A stretch of 64,000 bases of DNA from Viscum album (Eukaryota > Streptophyta > Magnoliopsida > Santalales > Viscaceae): positions 1,054,001 to 1,118,000 of the forward strand of contig CAUJRU010000138.1 in the NCBI GenBank assembly GCA_963277665.1, written 5' to 3'. The translations under genes were made by a program, and so were the position numbers. This document shows, in pieces, positions 24,641 through 36,693 of this stretch. Below the pieces are notes generated by a model. The model was not told where the DNA came from, ran no database searches, and saw only the letters and a list, made by a program, of their open reading frames with translations. Each line of letters opens with the position of its first letter. Position 1 is the stretch's first letter.

Positions 24641-25500
24641 AATCTCAAGATATGAAGAGAAACATGGGTCAATATGAACATTCAACCACCCTAGGATAGA
24701 AAAATTCACAATCAAGAGCTTCACGAGACAAAGGCATCCTACATTTATAAGATCATATAATAGCTCAATCACTAAAAAATGGATCAACTATACTGAAATG
24801 TTCTTCTCCATCCCTCAATGTTCCAAAAAAGAGATGGTCTTATGGCTTCTAATCGTTTGGAAGCTGAAGATGATCAATGGTGGAAAATAACCAAAAATAC
24901 AATGCTTGAGAAAGATATCTTGGCATTTGAAGGGAAGGAGTTTCGATAAATGTTATTCGATAAATATTTTTTGTGCACTCTCTGACGTAAATGGAAATGG
25001 ACTTTCTTTAACTCAAGAAAAAAGATGATGAATCCTTCATAGAATACGAGGAAAAAATCACATGGCTTTCACAATATGCCTCCATCATTGTTGTTACCCC
25101 AAAATGAAAGGATGGCGACTTATTTGGTGGGATAAAAACAAGCCTAAAGAAAGCCCAAGTGATCTGGGACTTCGATAGCTATGCGGAAATTTTCCGAAGT
25201 TCCCTCAAAGTACAAACGAATATTAGTGATTCTTATGGGTATCATATAGATAAGAAATGTATGGGGAACTTCAATTCTAGTAGTCCATTGGATAAATCTA
25301 ATGGTGCAAAGAAAATATACACCCCACATGACAATGGTGTGAAAGGAAAACCCCAAAAATTGCATAAAGTGTGTGAGGAAATTCTTTAAGTGTGGAATTG
25401 ATGGGAACTAGGCTATTAACTGATGACAATAAAAACCTATGGCTGTGGTAGAGGAAATTAACTCGCCGTTTGATGCTAAACTCATTGATCATTTGTTTAA
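24640..25500 (+). pseudogene. Gypsy gag, first array copy (broken)
   Basis: Read across frames, 24780-25090 gives WINYTEMFFSIPQC, then NRLEAEDDQWWK and DESFIEYEEKITWLSQYAS, the core of the plant retrotransposon gag domain. Around 25365-25420 a degenerate knuckle reads FFKCGIDGN, with the first Cys and the His replaced. Several stops and frameshifts are present. The order and motifs match the copy at 32400-33075. Confidence 0.8.
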
Positions 25501-26813
25501 CACAAAGTAACTAGTGCACTTTTCAAACCACTTCCTTATTCCAAGGGTTTTTCGAGGGCAACAAACAACCACATGGGCAGTATTGGTGAGATTTTTCTAT
25601 CACTACCACCACATTGAACCCTGAAATCATTGTGGTTACATGTACGTTAGTTATTCATTCATGAATATTGAACATACATTTTGAATCTTGTTCTTGGCAT
25701 TATTTTATATCCTTAATGTATTGTAAATGAATCACAAAACAACTACAATTCATGAAATTAATGATGTTAGTGAGTATGAAAAATGGGGAAATCATTACAT
25801 CCTAGGAATATAACTCCTCTCATGACATATTTTTTGGATTAAACTTCCTATAGAACCCCTTAATACTCTCTCTGGTAAATTTTTATGCAATTAATTAAAT
25901 GGATTGGATTTATAAATAGGGATAATACAAAAATTGTCAGGAGAGGGAAACACAGTCCATTTGGAGAATTAACCCCCTGATTCTATACAAATGAAAAAGG
26001 ATGATGAATTTTATATAGCCCCATAATCTCATGCATGTATATTAATTCTCTATGAAAAAGTGTATCTAGATCAGATAATTTATTCTAAGGATGAAACCAT
26101 CCTTGAAGACATGTGTATTCTGAGGGAATTCACTAAAGTGTTTCCCGAGGAATTTCTTGGCCTTCCTCATAGAAGATATTTAGATTTAATTATTGATCTT
26201 ATACCTAGAGAATTTACAATATCCAACACTTTATATAGAATATATGTTGTGGAGATTGATGATATTAAGAAACAAATACATGAGAATCTTGATAAAGGGT
26301 TTTTGTGGCCAAGTGCTTCACCATGGGGTGCACCAATCCCCTTCATCAAAAAATAAGGATGGGTCAATGCGCCTTTGTATTGATTATCACGAGCTCAACA
26401 AAATGATGATATAAAACAATATCATCTTCCATGAATGGATGAATTTTTATATCAGCTATGTGTATCATAATACATATCCAATCTGGATTTATGTTCTCTA
26501 TATTACCATGTAAGGGTGAAGGATGAGGATATCCACAAATGTTATTTTTGTAGAGCATATAGGCACTATGAATTCATGATAATGCATTTCGGACTCACCA
26601 ATGCTCTAGAAATCATCATGGACATGATGAATAGAGTCTTTTTTGATTACCTATAAAAATCTATAGGAGTCATTATTGACAATATTATAATATACTTTAA
26701 AACCATGGAGGATCATGAAGACAATCAAATTACTGTTCTAGAGAAATTGTGAATGGAGAATCTCAATGAAGATTACTGCATGTGTGAGTTTTGGTTGAAG
26801 GACATCTCTTTAT
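25501..26813 (+). pseudogene. Protease region and reverse transcriptase, first array copy (broken)
   Basis: The protease stretch (25550-26040) is in place but no DSG is readable. 26060-26356 gives FPEEFLGLPHRR, then GFLWPSASPWGAP and PFIKK, then KDGSMRLCIDYHELN in the next frame. Around 26580-26640 LTNALEIIMDMMN follows, and near 26680 VIIDNIIIY, so the FIDD active site reads IIDN with the second Asp lost. The frame ends where the LINE enters at about 26814. Confidence 0.85.
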
Positions 26814-27345
26814 TGTGAAAGATAAGGATCCTTCCTTGATAACTATTTAATTGATGATGAAACTTTTTCTGTAAAGGGAAAAATTATTCCCAAAGAAGAG
26901 AGAGTATTTACACCAACTAATCGCTTTACCTGAAATTTCATCAAAATGATACAGAGCACTTTTAATGTTTTTAGTGTTCCTTTTATCACCTTCTAAAAAA
27001 TAATATCATCCGCATATAATATATGGGTAGGAAAATTTAAGTTTCTAGAATCCTAGATGGGATTAATATTGTTTTTATCCACAAGGATCATGAAAATTCT
27101 ACTGAAATAATCCTTGGTAATAGAAAAAAGGATTGCAGAAAGAGCATCACCTTGAATAACTCCCTTGGTGCATTTAAATTATCTTTTAGGAGCCCCATTG
27201 ACCATCAAAAAAATGGAGGCCGAATTGAATAAGTTGATTATCATATCAGAAAAATAATCATTAAACCCAAATCATTGGAGAACTTTTAAGATGAATCCCC
27301 AATTGGTGATCTGGTCTTCATAACAAAATCAACACTTTCATTAAA
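26814..27345 (-). pseudogene. LINE reverse transcriptase fragment (inverted)
   Basis: The minus strand, allowing frame changes, reads WGFILKVLQ, FGFNDYFSDMIINL, LMVNGAP, then GVIQGDALSAILF and HILYADDIIF. YADD at 27005-27016 is the LINE active site. It ends near GKAISWCKYSLFFG. This is the middle of a plant L1 reverse transcriptase; the upstream endonuclease is absent. Confidence 0.85.
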
Positions 27346-27382
27346 AAACATTTGGACTGGAAGTACGATTGAAATAAATCTT

Positions 27383-28153
27383 GTGACCATATCGTGGGTC
27401 ACTTTTGGTAAACCTTTGGACAACAGTGGTCTGGGAATTAAAAATCATATGCTTTTTTATGATTCTATACAAGGAAATATGACTTGGAAGTTGATTCAAA
27501 ACAATTCTGATTCCTCTGCCTTTCTCAAGAATCAATTTATCACCCATATTAAGAATAGTAATAGGAATTACAACACGTATTCCATCTGGATATCCATTAG
27601 AAAATCTTTCATTAGCATCATGAACAACTCTAGATGGATGGTTAATGCTAATTCCTCTATGATCTTCTGGATGGATAATTGGACTGGTGTCCCTGTAATC
27701 TCTATGTTGAAATCCAACACTCCTCCTAATAACACCAACTCTACTATAAGTGATGTTCTTATTTCCCATGATATCACTCTCCCTAATCACATCATTCATA
27801 TCATTTATAATTATCCTTTCTCCAACACCGATGAATTCCTCATTTGGGAGACTACTTTTAATGGAATCCATGACTCCAAAAGTTTATATAAAAATAATTT
27901 AGTTAATTATGATTCCAGCAATAGTTGGTTGAAATCATTTAGCATGACTTGGATCATTCCCTCGATACTTACTATTAATGGGAGTATTGCCCATAATATG
28001 GTCCCCAATAATGTTTTCATGCAATCTTTTGGGATACCTCTTTGCTCTAGATGTCACATGTGCAATCAACACCGATTAATGATAATCATTTGTTTTTTTT
28101 CTTGTGCTACAGCTGATGCTCTTTGGAATTACACTCTTAACATTTTTGGGTAG
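27383..28153 (+). pseudogene. LINE ORF2 C-terminal part, zf-RVT-like region
   Basis: An open frame of 256 codons with ISWVTFGKPLDNSGLGI near its start, then a Trp-rich middle (IFWMDNWTG) and CSRCHMCNQH near the end. This is the layout of the region between reverse transcriptase and RNase H in plant L1 elements. It is part of a larger ORF2, so the ATG at 27383 is not a true start. A frameshift after 28150 separates it from the RNase H. Confidence 0.75.
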
Positions 28154-28356
28154 AAGATTGTCACTTCTTGATATTATCAACTCTCAATTACAGCATTGTG
28201 TTAATTGGGAACTTTATCTGCAGATAAAGAATATTTTTTTGACTGCGGTGGCAGAAATCAAGCATGTGATCTGCTCTGATAGAAATAATTTTCATCATAG
28301 TAATTTCTCATTCAGTATAGCTAGAGGTAGGAAGCGTATTCTTATTACCATAAAGG

Positions 28357-28900
28357 ATGCTTCAACCCTCCAAAAATCTCACCGTTACAATTATGTTGGT
28401 GATTTTTGATATCCTTCACAGTCTTAGGATTGTGGGTTCTTACCGGAAGCATCGACGCACCCTTGAAGTATTCTGGAAAGCTCCACTTCCAGGATATATC
28501 AAGGTGAATGTCGATGGTGCATCGAGTGGGAACTCGGGTTTGGTAGGTTGTGGATATACCTTTATAGACTATCTTGGTAGGTTCCATGGACGCATCTTCG
28601 ACGATTGCAGAATGACCTCATCTTTAGAAGCGAAAATCATGGGAGTGATTCATGCTGTGGAATTTTCCACACAAAAGGGTTGGACAAAGATGTGGGTTGA
28701 AAGTCATTCAATCACTGTTGTCCAAGATATCTGGAACAGATGGTTCACCTTCCCAAGATGCTTACTTCTAGATTGATGAATTTTCATTCTTCACTCATGG
28801 TACTCAACTACAATACCACTCATGATTTCTGCGAAGCAAACATGGTTGCTGATAGTCTTGGAAATAACGAGATCAATCCGAATATTACAATGCAAGATGA
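28357..28900 (+). pseudogene. LINE RNase H domain
   Basis: Reads FWKAPLPGYIKVNVDGAS, then SGLVGCGYTF, SLEAKIMGVIHAVE and KMWVESHSI. The first Asp (NVDGAS) and the Glu (LEAK) are kept. The third catalytic Asp, normally in ESDS, is His here. A second frame continues HDFCEANMVADSLGN near 28820-28860, matching the usual end of the domain. It would remove RNA from the cDNA hybrid. Confidence 0.8.
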
Positions 28901-29021
28901 TTTCCGGGTGATCTGATCTCGTATTATGAAAAGGATTGTAATAATATTCCGTATTTCAGATTTTTGTAGCTCCTTTTTATTTCATGATAAATAAATTGTG
29001 CCTTGTTATTTAGGGATAGCT

Positions 29022-29640
29022 AAGGGAAATATTGGTCAAAAAAATATGCAGCTTCCTGGGCTTATCTAGATATTATCGCCAATTTGTGTGAAATTTACCA
29101 TGTTTGTCCAACCGTTTTACGATGCTAACTCTAAATGGAGTAATGTTTGATTGGAGTGTAGAATGCAAGGAGGGATTCGAAGAGTTGAAAATGAGGCATA
29201 TAGCAGTTCTTGTGCTCATATTACCCATAGGTGGAGATGTTTTTATGGTATTTAGTGATGATTCGATGAAGGTCATAGGTTGTGTGTTGATGAAAAATGA
29301 CATAGTCAATTACTATGAATCAAGAAAACAGAATTTTCATTATAAAAACTATCCAACACATGATCTAGAGTTGGGTGCAGTAATCTTCTCTTTGAAAGCT
29401 AGTGGAATTACCTATTTGGGGAGATGTGTGAAATATATACAGAAAAAAAATACCATCATGTATATATTCAAACAGAAAGAGTTGAATATGTGCCATCAAA
29501 TATGGTTAATGATTATCAATGAATATGACGAATTAATCCATTACCACCCATGGGAAGTGGACAAGGTAGAAGATTTTCTATTTATAAATGACCCAACAAT
29601 TCTATCATTGATGAGAATTTAAAATGATTCATTATTATTA
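29022..29640 (+). pseudogene. Gypsy RNase H, first array copy
   Basis: Resumes after the LINE. 29104-29622 is open for 172 codons: FDWSVECKEGFEELK, then GDVFMVFSDDSM and GCVLMKNDIVNYYESRK, NYPTHDLELGAVIFSLK and KQKELNMCHQIW. These match the RNase H that follows gypsy reverse transcriptase. The first Asp lies in FSDDS. It is the longest intact piece of this copy. Confidence 0.88.
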
Positions 29641-29689
29641 GATTTGATTAGGATTAACATGGAAATCATAAAGAATTGATAATCATCAA

Positions 29690-31137
29690 TCCTTAAAAAA
29701 TGATTGATCCACCGTCACTTTTGGAAAGGTAAAGGGATGCTAAAAGGGATGATGGGGGGATTCTGAAAAAAGTAGAAACTATCAGAAAAGGGAAATCCAA
29801 GGAGTTTCATGCCAATGAATATGGAATTGCGATATTTGGTTCAAAACTATGTGTTCCATAAAATCTAGGTTTAATGAAATATCTTTTGGAAGAACTATAT
29901 TTTTCAAATTTCACCATTATCCAAGGAAACACAATGATGTATCGAGATCTCCAAGCCCCTTATTGGTGGGAAAAAATGTAGAAGTAGATCATAGTGTATA
30001 CATCAAGGTGCTGGTATGTTAGTAAGAGAAGGTTGAGAGGTAGAAGTCTAAAGGGATAAAGCAACCATTACCCAAACAAGCATGGAAATGGGAGAACATC
30101 CCCATGGACTTTGTCAATGGACATCCAAATATATCCAATGGAAATAATGATATATGGGTTTTTTGGATAGTATTACAAAGACAACAAAAATAATTGAAAT
30201 TCAAGAGGATTTATCATTTGGATAATTGGAAAAGATATATATCATAGAATTGGTAAGGCTATATAGAGAACCAATATCTATTGTATCTGATTGATTTCCA
30301 ACATTCACCTTTGTCTTTTAGAAGATTCTTCAACATGCTCTAAATACTGAGCTGAACGTCAGTATAGATTATCATCATCAACTAATGTCCAATATGAATA
30401 GAGTATCCAAAAACCTGGGGTCATGTTGATATCATGTTAAATAGAAATAAAAGGAGGATGTTATCAACATATTAATCTGGAAGAGTTCTCTTACAATAAC
30501 AATTTCCACTCAATAATTAGAAGGGATCCTCATGAATCCCTTTATAGGAAGGGTAGTAGAACACCATTTTGTTGGGTTGATGTTGGGGAGTGAAAACACA
30601 TTGGTTATGAAATTGTCAATAAAATGGTAGAGAGGGTTAAGACTATCCAGCATCACATTAAATCTACTCAGAGTCGACATAAGAGCAATGCTGACAATTG
30701 TTGATGAGACCTAGAGTTTTATTTTTGAATCATGGTCTTCCTTTGAAAATCAATGTGGAATAGAGTTATGATATTTGGGATGATGGGATAGCGTAGTCCA
30801 TGGAACATCGGCCATTTTGAGATCCTTGATTGCATTGGAGTTGTGGCATATTGACTCGAACTCCCACAAAACCTATCTAATCTACATGATGTATTCCATG
30901 TATCACTCACGAGGAAGTACATAACTGACTAATAACTTGTACATTATCTTGAAGGGTTAGCATTGGGGAATGACCTCTCCTATGAATAGAATCTGGTGAA
31001 GATATTATATCAAATGGAAAAAGTTGTAAGAAAAAAAAATGCCCATCTTCAATGTGTTGAGGCGAAATGACGAGTTTGAAGAAGAAACATGGGAATTAGA
31101 GGATGGGATGAAACTGAGTTACCCACATCTGTATTAG
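29690..31137 (+). pseudogene. Gypsy integrase and chromodomain-like tail, first array copy
   Basis: Heavily broken. Readable pieces include CWVDVGE (about 30570), the YRLELPQNL-like stretch and HDVFHVSL (about 30850-30910), and at the end VLRRNDEFEEETWELEDGM followed by SYPHLY (31060-31135). The E-x-T-W-E-x-E tail ending in YPHL is the chromodomain-like C-terminus of Tekay/Del-type integrases. The catalytic core is too decayed to check DDE. Confidence 0.8.
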
Positions 31138-31648
31138 GTAAAGAGTAGTATCATGATACATAAAGTTAAATTATGGTTTACTCATTCCAATTCATGTGCA
31201 ATGATGGTTCATTCATGCTCCATGTGCAATGAGCCTTTGATCATTCTAATATCATGTTAACTATTATTTCCACATTTCCATGTTAAGATAATCATGCTAT
31301 ATTATGCCTTCATTTTGAGGTTTCTCTTATTCTACATTGATATAACTATTTCCTAACATGTATTATATTCCTTATTTAATTCCTTTTTTACTCCATTAGT
31401 GGGATTTATAGCTCACCATTTTCTTATGAATGTCCTCAGGTTATCCCATGAAATGCTATGTGTGAAAGAATGTGTTTGGTTATATAAATGTAGTTTTCAA
31501 TAAATATGTGTATTTAATGTTTTAAGTTGTCATTTAATGATACTAATCCCTAAAGACACTAGAACTATTGATGTTCAATCTTATATAAAGTTAATATATT
31601 ATGCAATAAATTTGGTTTATGTCAGAAATAAAGAGCATGGTTGATATA
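31138..31648 (+). repeat. Truncated middle LTR of the array (last 0.5 kb only)
   Basis: Matches 23500-24007 and ends TTGATATA, like the other LTRs, followed by a primer binding site. The first 1.7-2.1 kb is missing, and the polypurine tract with it: integrase-tail sequence joins the LTR interior directly near 31137. Confidence 0.8.
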
Positions 31649-31650
31649 GT

Positions 31651-31664
31651 TGGTATCAGAGGAT
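31651..31664 (+). other. Primer binding site (tRNA-iMet type), second copy
   Basis: TGGTATCAGAGGAT two bases after the truncated LTR; matches the initiator-Met consensus over its first eleven bases. Confidence 0.85.
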
Positions 31665-33080
31665 ATGTTTAGTTATTTTTTTGGATTAGGATTAGAAAAC
31701 CCTAGTGAAAGTGTTAGGTATAAGATTTTGTATAATAAAAACATCCATAAAATTTGGTGAGTATATAGTATGTTTTTTATCACGAAAATAAATCCATTTC
31801 TGGATACGAGAAGGTAGAGGTTTCTCTAGCCCAGATATATCTAGGGATAAAACACAAAAAATCGACATTGAGCTAAAAACAAATGGGAACCGGTACACGA
31901 CAATAGATCTTGATTCAATCTTAGTTAAGACACTCCCATGTGATATTACTTTGTAAATTCAAAAGCTTATTTTGAACCATTATTAAGGGAATTAAAAATC
32001 ATTCCCCTAAGAATATATATTGGGAATTAAATCATGGATAAAATAGATTGAAGCCTATAAATCCATAAATTAAGGAAATAAAATTAATTTATAAGTCACT
32101 TATTTTTTTCATTAGATTACCATTTGTGTGTTACACCAACCATTCCTTTTATTCAAACCAATGGCTGGTTATTGGAGGACCTGGGATAAAAACTGATGAG
32201 AAGATCAATGTGTGAGATATTATAATGAGATTCCTAATCATATGGGAGGGGGAACAACAAAACTATTCAAAATATTCTCTAAAAAAACTCTAATATTGAA
32301 GAGAAACATGGGTGAAGAGTAACATTAAACCTCCAGAGAAATAACTATTTTCAATAAAGAGCTTAATGAGACAAAGGACTCGTACTTTTTAATGATTATA
32401 TTATCCCTCAATCGCTGAATAATGGATCAACTCCATTGAAATATTATTATCTATCTCTAAATGTTCCAAAGAAGATAAGGTCTTCTGGATTCTTATCATT
32501 TAGAAGGTGAAGGTGATCAATGGTGGAAATTTACCAAAAATAAAAATCCTCAGAAAGAGATCTGGGATATGGAATGGAAGGATTTCCTAAAAAAATAATC
32601 GATAAATATTTTCCATGCACTCTCTGACGTAAGATGGAAAAGGACTTTCATTCCCTCAAGAAAAAATATCATGAATCTATCAGATAATAGGAGGATAAAA
32701 TCACATTGATTGCACAATATGCCTATGTCTTTTTTATTACCCCAAAATTCAATGTTGACCTCTATTTGGCATGTTAAAACTAGACTAAAAAAATCCCTAG
32801 TGATCCATGACTTTGAGAGCTATATTGAAGTTTTCTAATGTTACCTCAATGTAGAAATGAAGATCACTAAATATTATGGGTATCATAGGGATATGAAATA
32901 AATGGTGATTTTCAATTTTGGTAGTCCGTTGGATAAATCCAATGATATTATTAAAATCCAATAGCCCACATGCCAAATGTACAAAATAAGAATCTAGAAA
33001 ATTGCATGAGGTGGATGAGGAAATGCTTTAGGTGCGGAATTGAAGGGAACCGGACGATTAACTACTGACAAGAAAAACAT
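31665..33080 (+). pseudogene. Leader and gag, second array copy
   Basis: The leader block is recognisable near 31811. Gag lies at about 32400-33075: the WIN start, the DDQWW equivalent and the LSQYAS equivalent are present but scattered over frames. The knuckle at about 33015-33075 reads CFRCGIEGNRTINY, so the His is Asn and the last Cys is Tyr. Collinear with 24640-25500. Confidence 0.75.
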
Positions 33081-34640
33081 GTGGCTATGGCAGAGGAGAG
33101 TAACACTCTTTTTGACGCTCAATGCATTGATCATTGCTTCAACTCAAAATTTCCAATGCACTTTCCAAACCAATTCCCTATGTCAAGGGTTGTTCAGAGG
33201 CAACCAACAACTTCCAAGGCAGTATGGTTGAACTTTTTCCATCACTACCACCAAATTGAACCCTGAAAACAAAGTGGTGATTGTAGAATAGTTATTCATT
33301 GACGAGTATTGAAAAAAAAATTTATTCTAGTTCTAGGAATTAATTTATATCCTGAATGTATTGTACAATAATCAAAACACCACCACCATTTCTGAATGTA
33401 ATGATGTCGATGAGTATAAAAAATTGGGAAATCATTGCATCCCATTAATATAACTCCTCCAATGTAATAGTGTTTTTATTAAACTACTTGTTGAATCTAT
33501 TCATACTCCTTATGATTGAATTTTATATAATTAATGAAATGGATTTCAATTCAAAATATAGAGAATACATAAATTGTCATGAGAGGGAAATCACCCTTCA
33601 TATAGAGAATCAACCCCCTGATTCTATTAACGTGATAGGAGGTAGATGAATTTTTTTAGCACCATCATGTCAAGCGTGGATATAAATGCACAATAAGAAA
33701 TTATATCTATACTGAATAAATGAGTATAAGAATGAAATCATCCTTGAATACATGTGTATTAGGAGGTAATTCACTAATGTATTTCCCAAGGAATTGTATG
33801 GTCTTCCTCCTAGAAGATATGTTGAATTATTTATTGATATTATACCTAGGGAATTACAAATATCAAAAAATCTGTATAGAATAGATGTTGTGGAGCTTAA
33901 TGAGATTAATAAAGAACTATGGGAGAATCCGGATAAAGGGATTTTATGGCCAAGTGCTTCACCATGTGGTGCACCAGTACTCTTTATAAAAAATAAGGAT
34001 GGGTCAATGCACCTTTGTATTGGTTATCACGAGCTCATCAAAATCACAATAAAGAAAAAATATCCTCTTCCATGAATTGATGACTTGTTCGATCAACTTC
34101 GTGGATCATAATAAATATCTAATGTGGAACTACGGTCTCTATTTTACTATTTAATGGTAAAGGAGGAGGATATCCACAAAAATTATTCTTGTACATGATA
34201 CAGGCACTATGAAATCATAGTAATGTCTTTTGGACTCACCAATGCTCCAGAAATCATCATGGACAAGATGAATACAGTCTCTTGAGATTACATCAACAAA
34301 TTTATGGTAGTCATTATAGAATATATTATAATATACTCCAAAAACATATAGGATCATAATGATCATCTAATTACTGTATTATAGCATTGAGAAAGGAAAT
34401 GCTCAATGAAAATTATAACAAGTGTGAGATTTTGTTGAAGGACGTCTCATTGATGGGTCATATCATCACAAGAAAAGGGAAATTTGTGGATTTATCCAAG
34501 ACTGATGCAATTGAGGGATGGATGAGGGAAACATCAGTGACAAAAATCTGCATATTCTTGGGATTATCAAGATATTGTCACAAATTTGTGAGTAATTTCC
34601 CATGTTTGTCCAACCCTTTTACCAAGCCAACTCTATAATG
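33081..34640 (+). pseudogene. Protease region and reverse transcriptase, second array copy
   Basis: 33794-34075 is open: [36 protein letters not shown], then [14 protein letters not shown] and KKKYPLP. Near 34310 the active site reads VIIEYIIIYS, so both catalytic Asp residues are replaced. 34387-34638 continues with KCEILLKDVSLMGHIIT, IFLGLSRYCHKFV and SNPFTK, the connection to RNase H. This part is uninterrupted and shows what the LINE displaced in the first copy. Confidence 0.85.
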
Positions 34641-36693
34641 GAGTAATGTTTTCTTGGAGTGATGAATGAAAATATGGAATTAAGAAGTTGAAAATGAGGC
34701 TTATCACTCTGCATGTTCTCACTTTACCCCAAAGTGGATAGGTTTTTGTGGTATTTAGTGATGTTTTGATGAAGGTTCTAGGTAGTGTGCTGAAAAAAAT
34801 GACAATGTCATTGACTATGATTCAATAAAATTGAATTTTAATTATGAAAACATTCGAAAACATGATCTGGAGTTGGGTGCAGTAATATTTTCTTTGAAAA
34901 TTTTGTGGGAGTACCTATTTGGGGAGATGTGTAAAATATATATGGAACAAAATAGCCTCATGTATATATTCACACAGAAATAGTTGAATATGCACCAAAA
35001 AATATGGTTCGATATTGTCAATGATTATGCCAATTCATTCCATTACCACCCATGGAAAGTGAATAGGGTGGAAGATTCTCAATGCAGAAATGACCCATAA
35101 ATTCAATAATTTATGAGTATTTAAAAGGATTCAAACTTCATAGATTTGACGACGATTAAAATGGGAATCCTAAAGAAAGGATAATCATCAATCCTTGCAA
35201 AAATTATTGATCAACCGTCACTTTTAGAAAGGTTAAAGGATGCTCAAAAGGATGAGATAGAATTTAGAAAAAAGTAAAAACTATCAAAAAAAAGAAATCC
35301 CCGGAGTTCAATTCTAATGATAAGGAATTGTGAGATTTGGGTCAATACTATGTATTCTATAAAATCCATAGTTAAGGAATGATCTTTTGGAAGATCCGCG
35401 TAGTTCAAATTTCTTCATTCTCCCAGGCATCAAAATGATGTATTGAGATATCCAAGTGCATTATTAGTGGGATAAAATGAAGAAGGAGGTCACTGGAAAT
35501 ATACATCAAGGTTCCTGGTATGTCAGCATGTGAAGGCTATGAGGTAGAAGTCTAAGGAGATGATGCCCCCATTACCCATACCAGCATTGAAATGAGAGAA
35601 CATCACCATGGAAATTGTAATTGGACTTCCGATGACATCCAATGGAAACAATGTTGAATGGGTTATTATGGATAGTCTTACAAAAAAACACGCATCATTA
35701 AAATAAACGATAATTTCACATTTGGCCAACTGGAAGAGGTATATATTAGATAATTGGTAAGGCTACATGTAGAACCAATTTCTATTGTATCTGATTGATA
35801 TGCAACATTCACCTTGGTGGTACGGAAGAGTCTTCAACATGCTCTAAATACTGAGCTGATCTTTAGTATGGCTTATCATCATAAAACTAATGGCCAATTA
35901 GAATTGAGTATCCAAAAACATGATGACTTGTTGAGAGCATGATCAATGGAAATTAGAGGAGGATAGAATCAACATCTTCTTCTGGTTGAGTTCTCTTACA
36001 ATAATTGCTTCCACTCAAGCATTCAAAGGGATCCTTATGATTCCCTTTATAGGAATAGTAGTAGATCATTGAATTGTTTGGATGAAGTTGGGGAGACAAA
36101 ACTCCTTGGTGTAGAAATGGTCAAAGAAATGGTGAATAAGGTTATGTACATCCAACATCACCTTAAAGCTACTTAGAATCGACAAAATAGCTTTTCTAAC
36201 AATTGTCGATGAGACCTAGAGTTTTATTTTTGAGACACGATCTTCTCCCACATATCATCGTGGAATATAGTTTTGAGATTTGGAAAGATGGGATATCGTA
36301 GTCTAATTTACATCGGCCATTTTTGGGATCCTTGAATGCATTGGAGATATGTCCTATCGACTGGAACTCCCACAAAACCTATATCAAGTACATGATGTTT
36401 TCCATGTATCACTTGTGAAGATGTATATACATGACCGAACGCATGCACTCAATCAAGAGGGTGTAGCATTGGAGGATGACCTATCCTATGAATTGAATAT
36501 TGTGAAGATATTAGATCGTAGGTAAAAAGTTTTAATAAATAAAACAATGCCCCTTGTCATGGTGTTGAGGTTAAATGATATGTTTGAAGAAGCAACATGG
36601 GAATTAGAGGAGGGGATGCAGTAGAGTTACCTAAATATGTTTTAGTGTGTGAAATGGAAATTTCATGTGAGAAATTTCTTATGTGGGGATGAT
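34641..36693 (+). pseudogene. RNase H, integrase and tail, second array copy
   Basis: RNase H-like sequence at 34640-35110 aligns with 29104-29622 but has several frame changes. Integrase spans about 35170-36430, with the PxxLxxxHDVFHVSL region near 36370-36420. The chromodomain-like tail (MPLVMVLRLND, then FEEATWELEEGMQ) lies at 36545-36630. A weak polypurine tract TGTGGGGATGA is at 36682-36692, just before the next LTR. Confidence 0.8.

Larger units (their letters stand above)
26814..29021 (+). mobile_element. L1-type LINE inserted in gypsy pol, 5'-truncated with an inverted 5' segment
   Basis: Gypsy sequence aligned with the second copy stops near 26814 (after AAGGACATCTCTTTATTG) and resumes near 29022 (AAGGGAAATATTGG). 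Between them lies a LINE: a reverse-transcriptase piece on the minus strand (26814-27345) joined to the 3' half on the plus strand (27346-29021), which carries the zf-RVT-like region, an RNase H domain and an A/T-rich tail (GATAAATAAATTG). Head inversion of this kind is the hallmark of twin priming during LINE insertion. About 70 bases of the gypsy are missing at the site. Confidence 0.8.

Noticed and set aside
27341..27871. 176-codon minus-strand frame
   Set aside because: Antisense shadow of the LINE zf-RVT-like region on the plus strand, which shows the family motifs.
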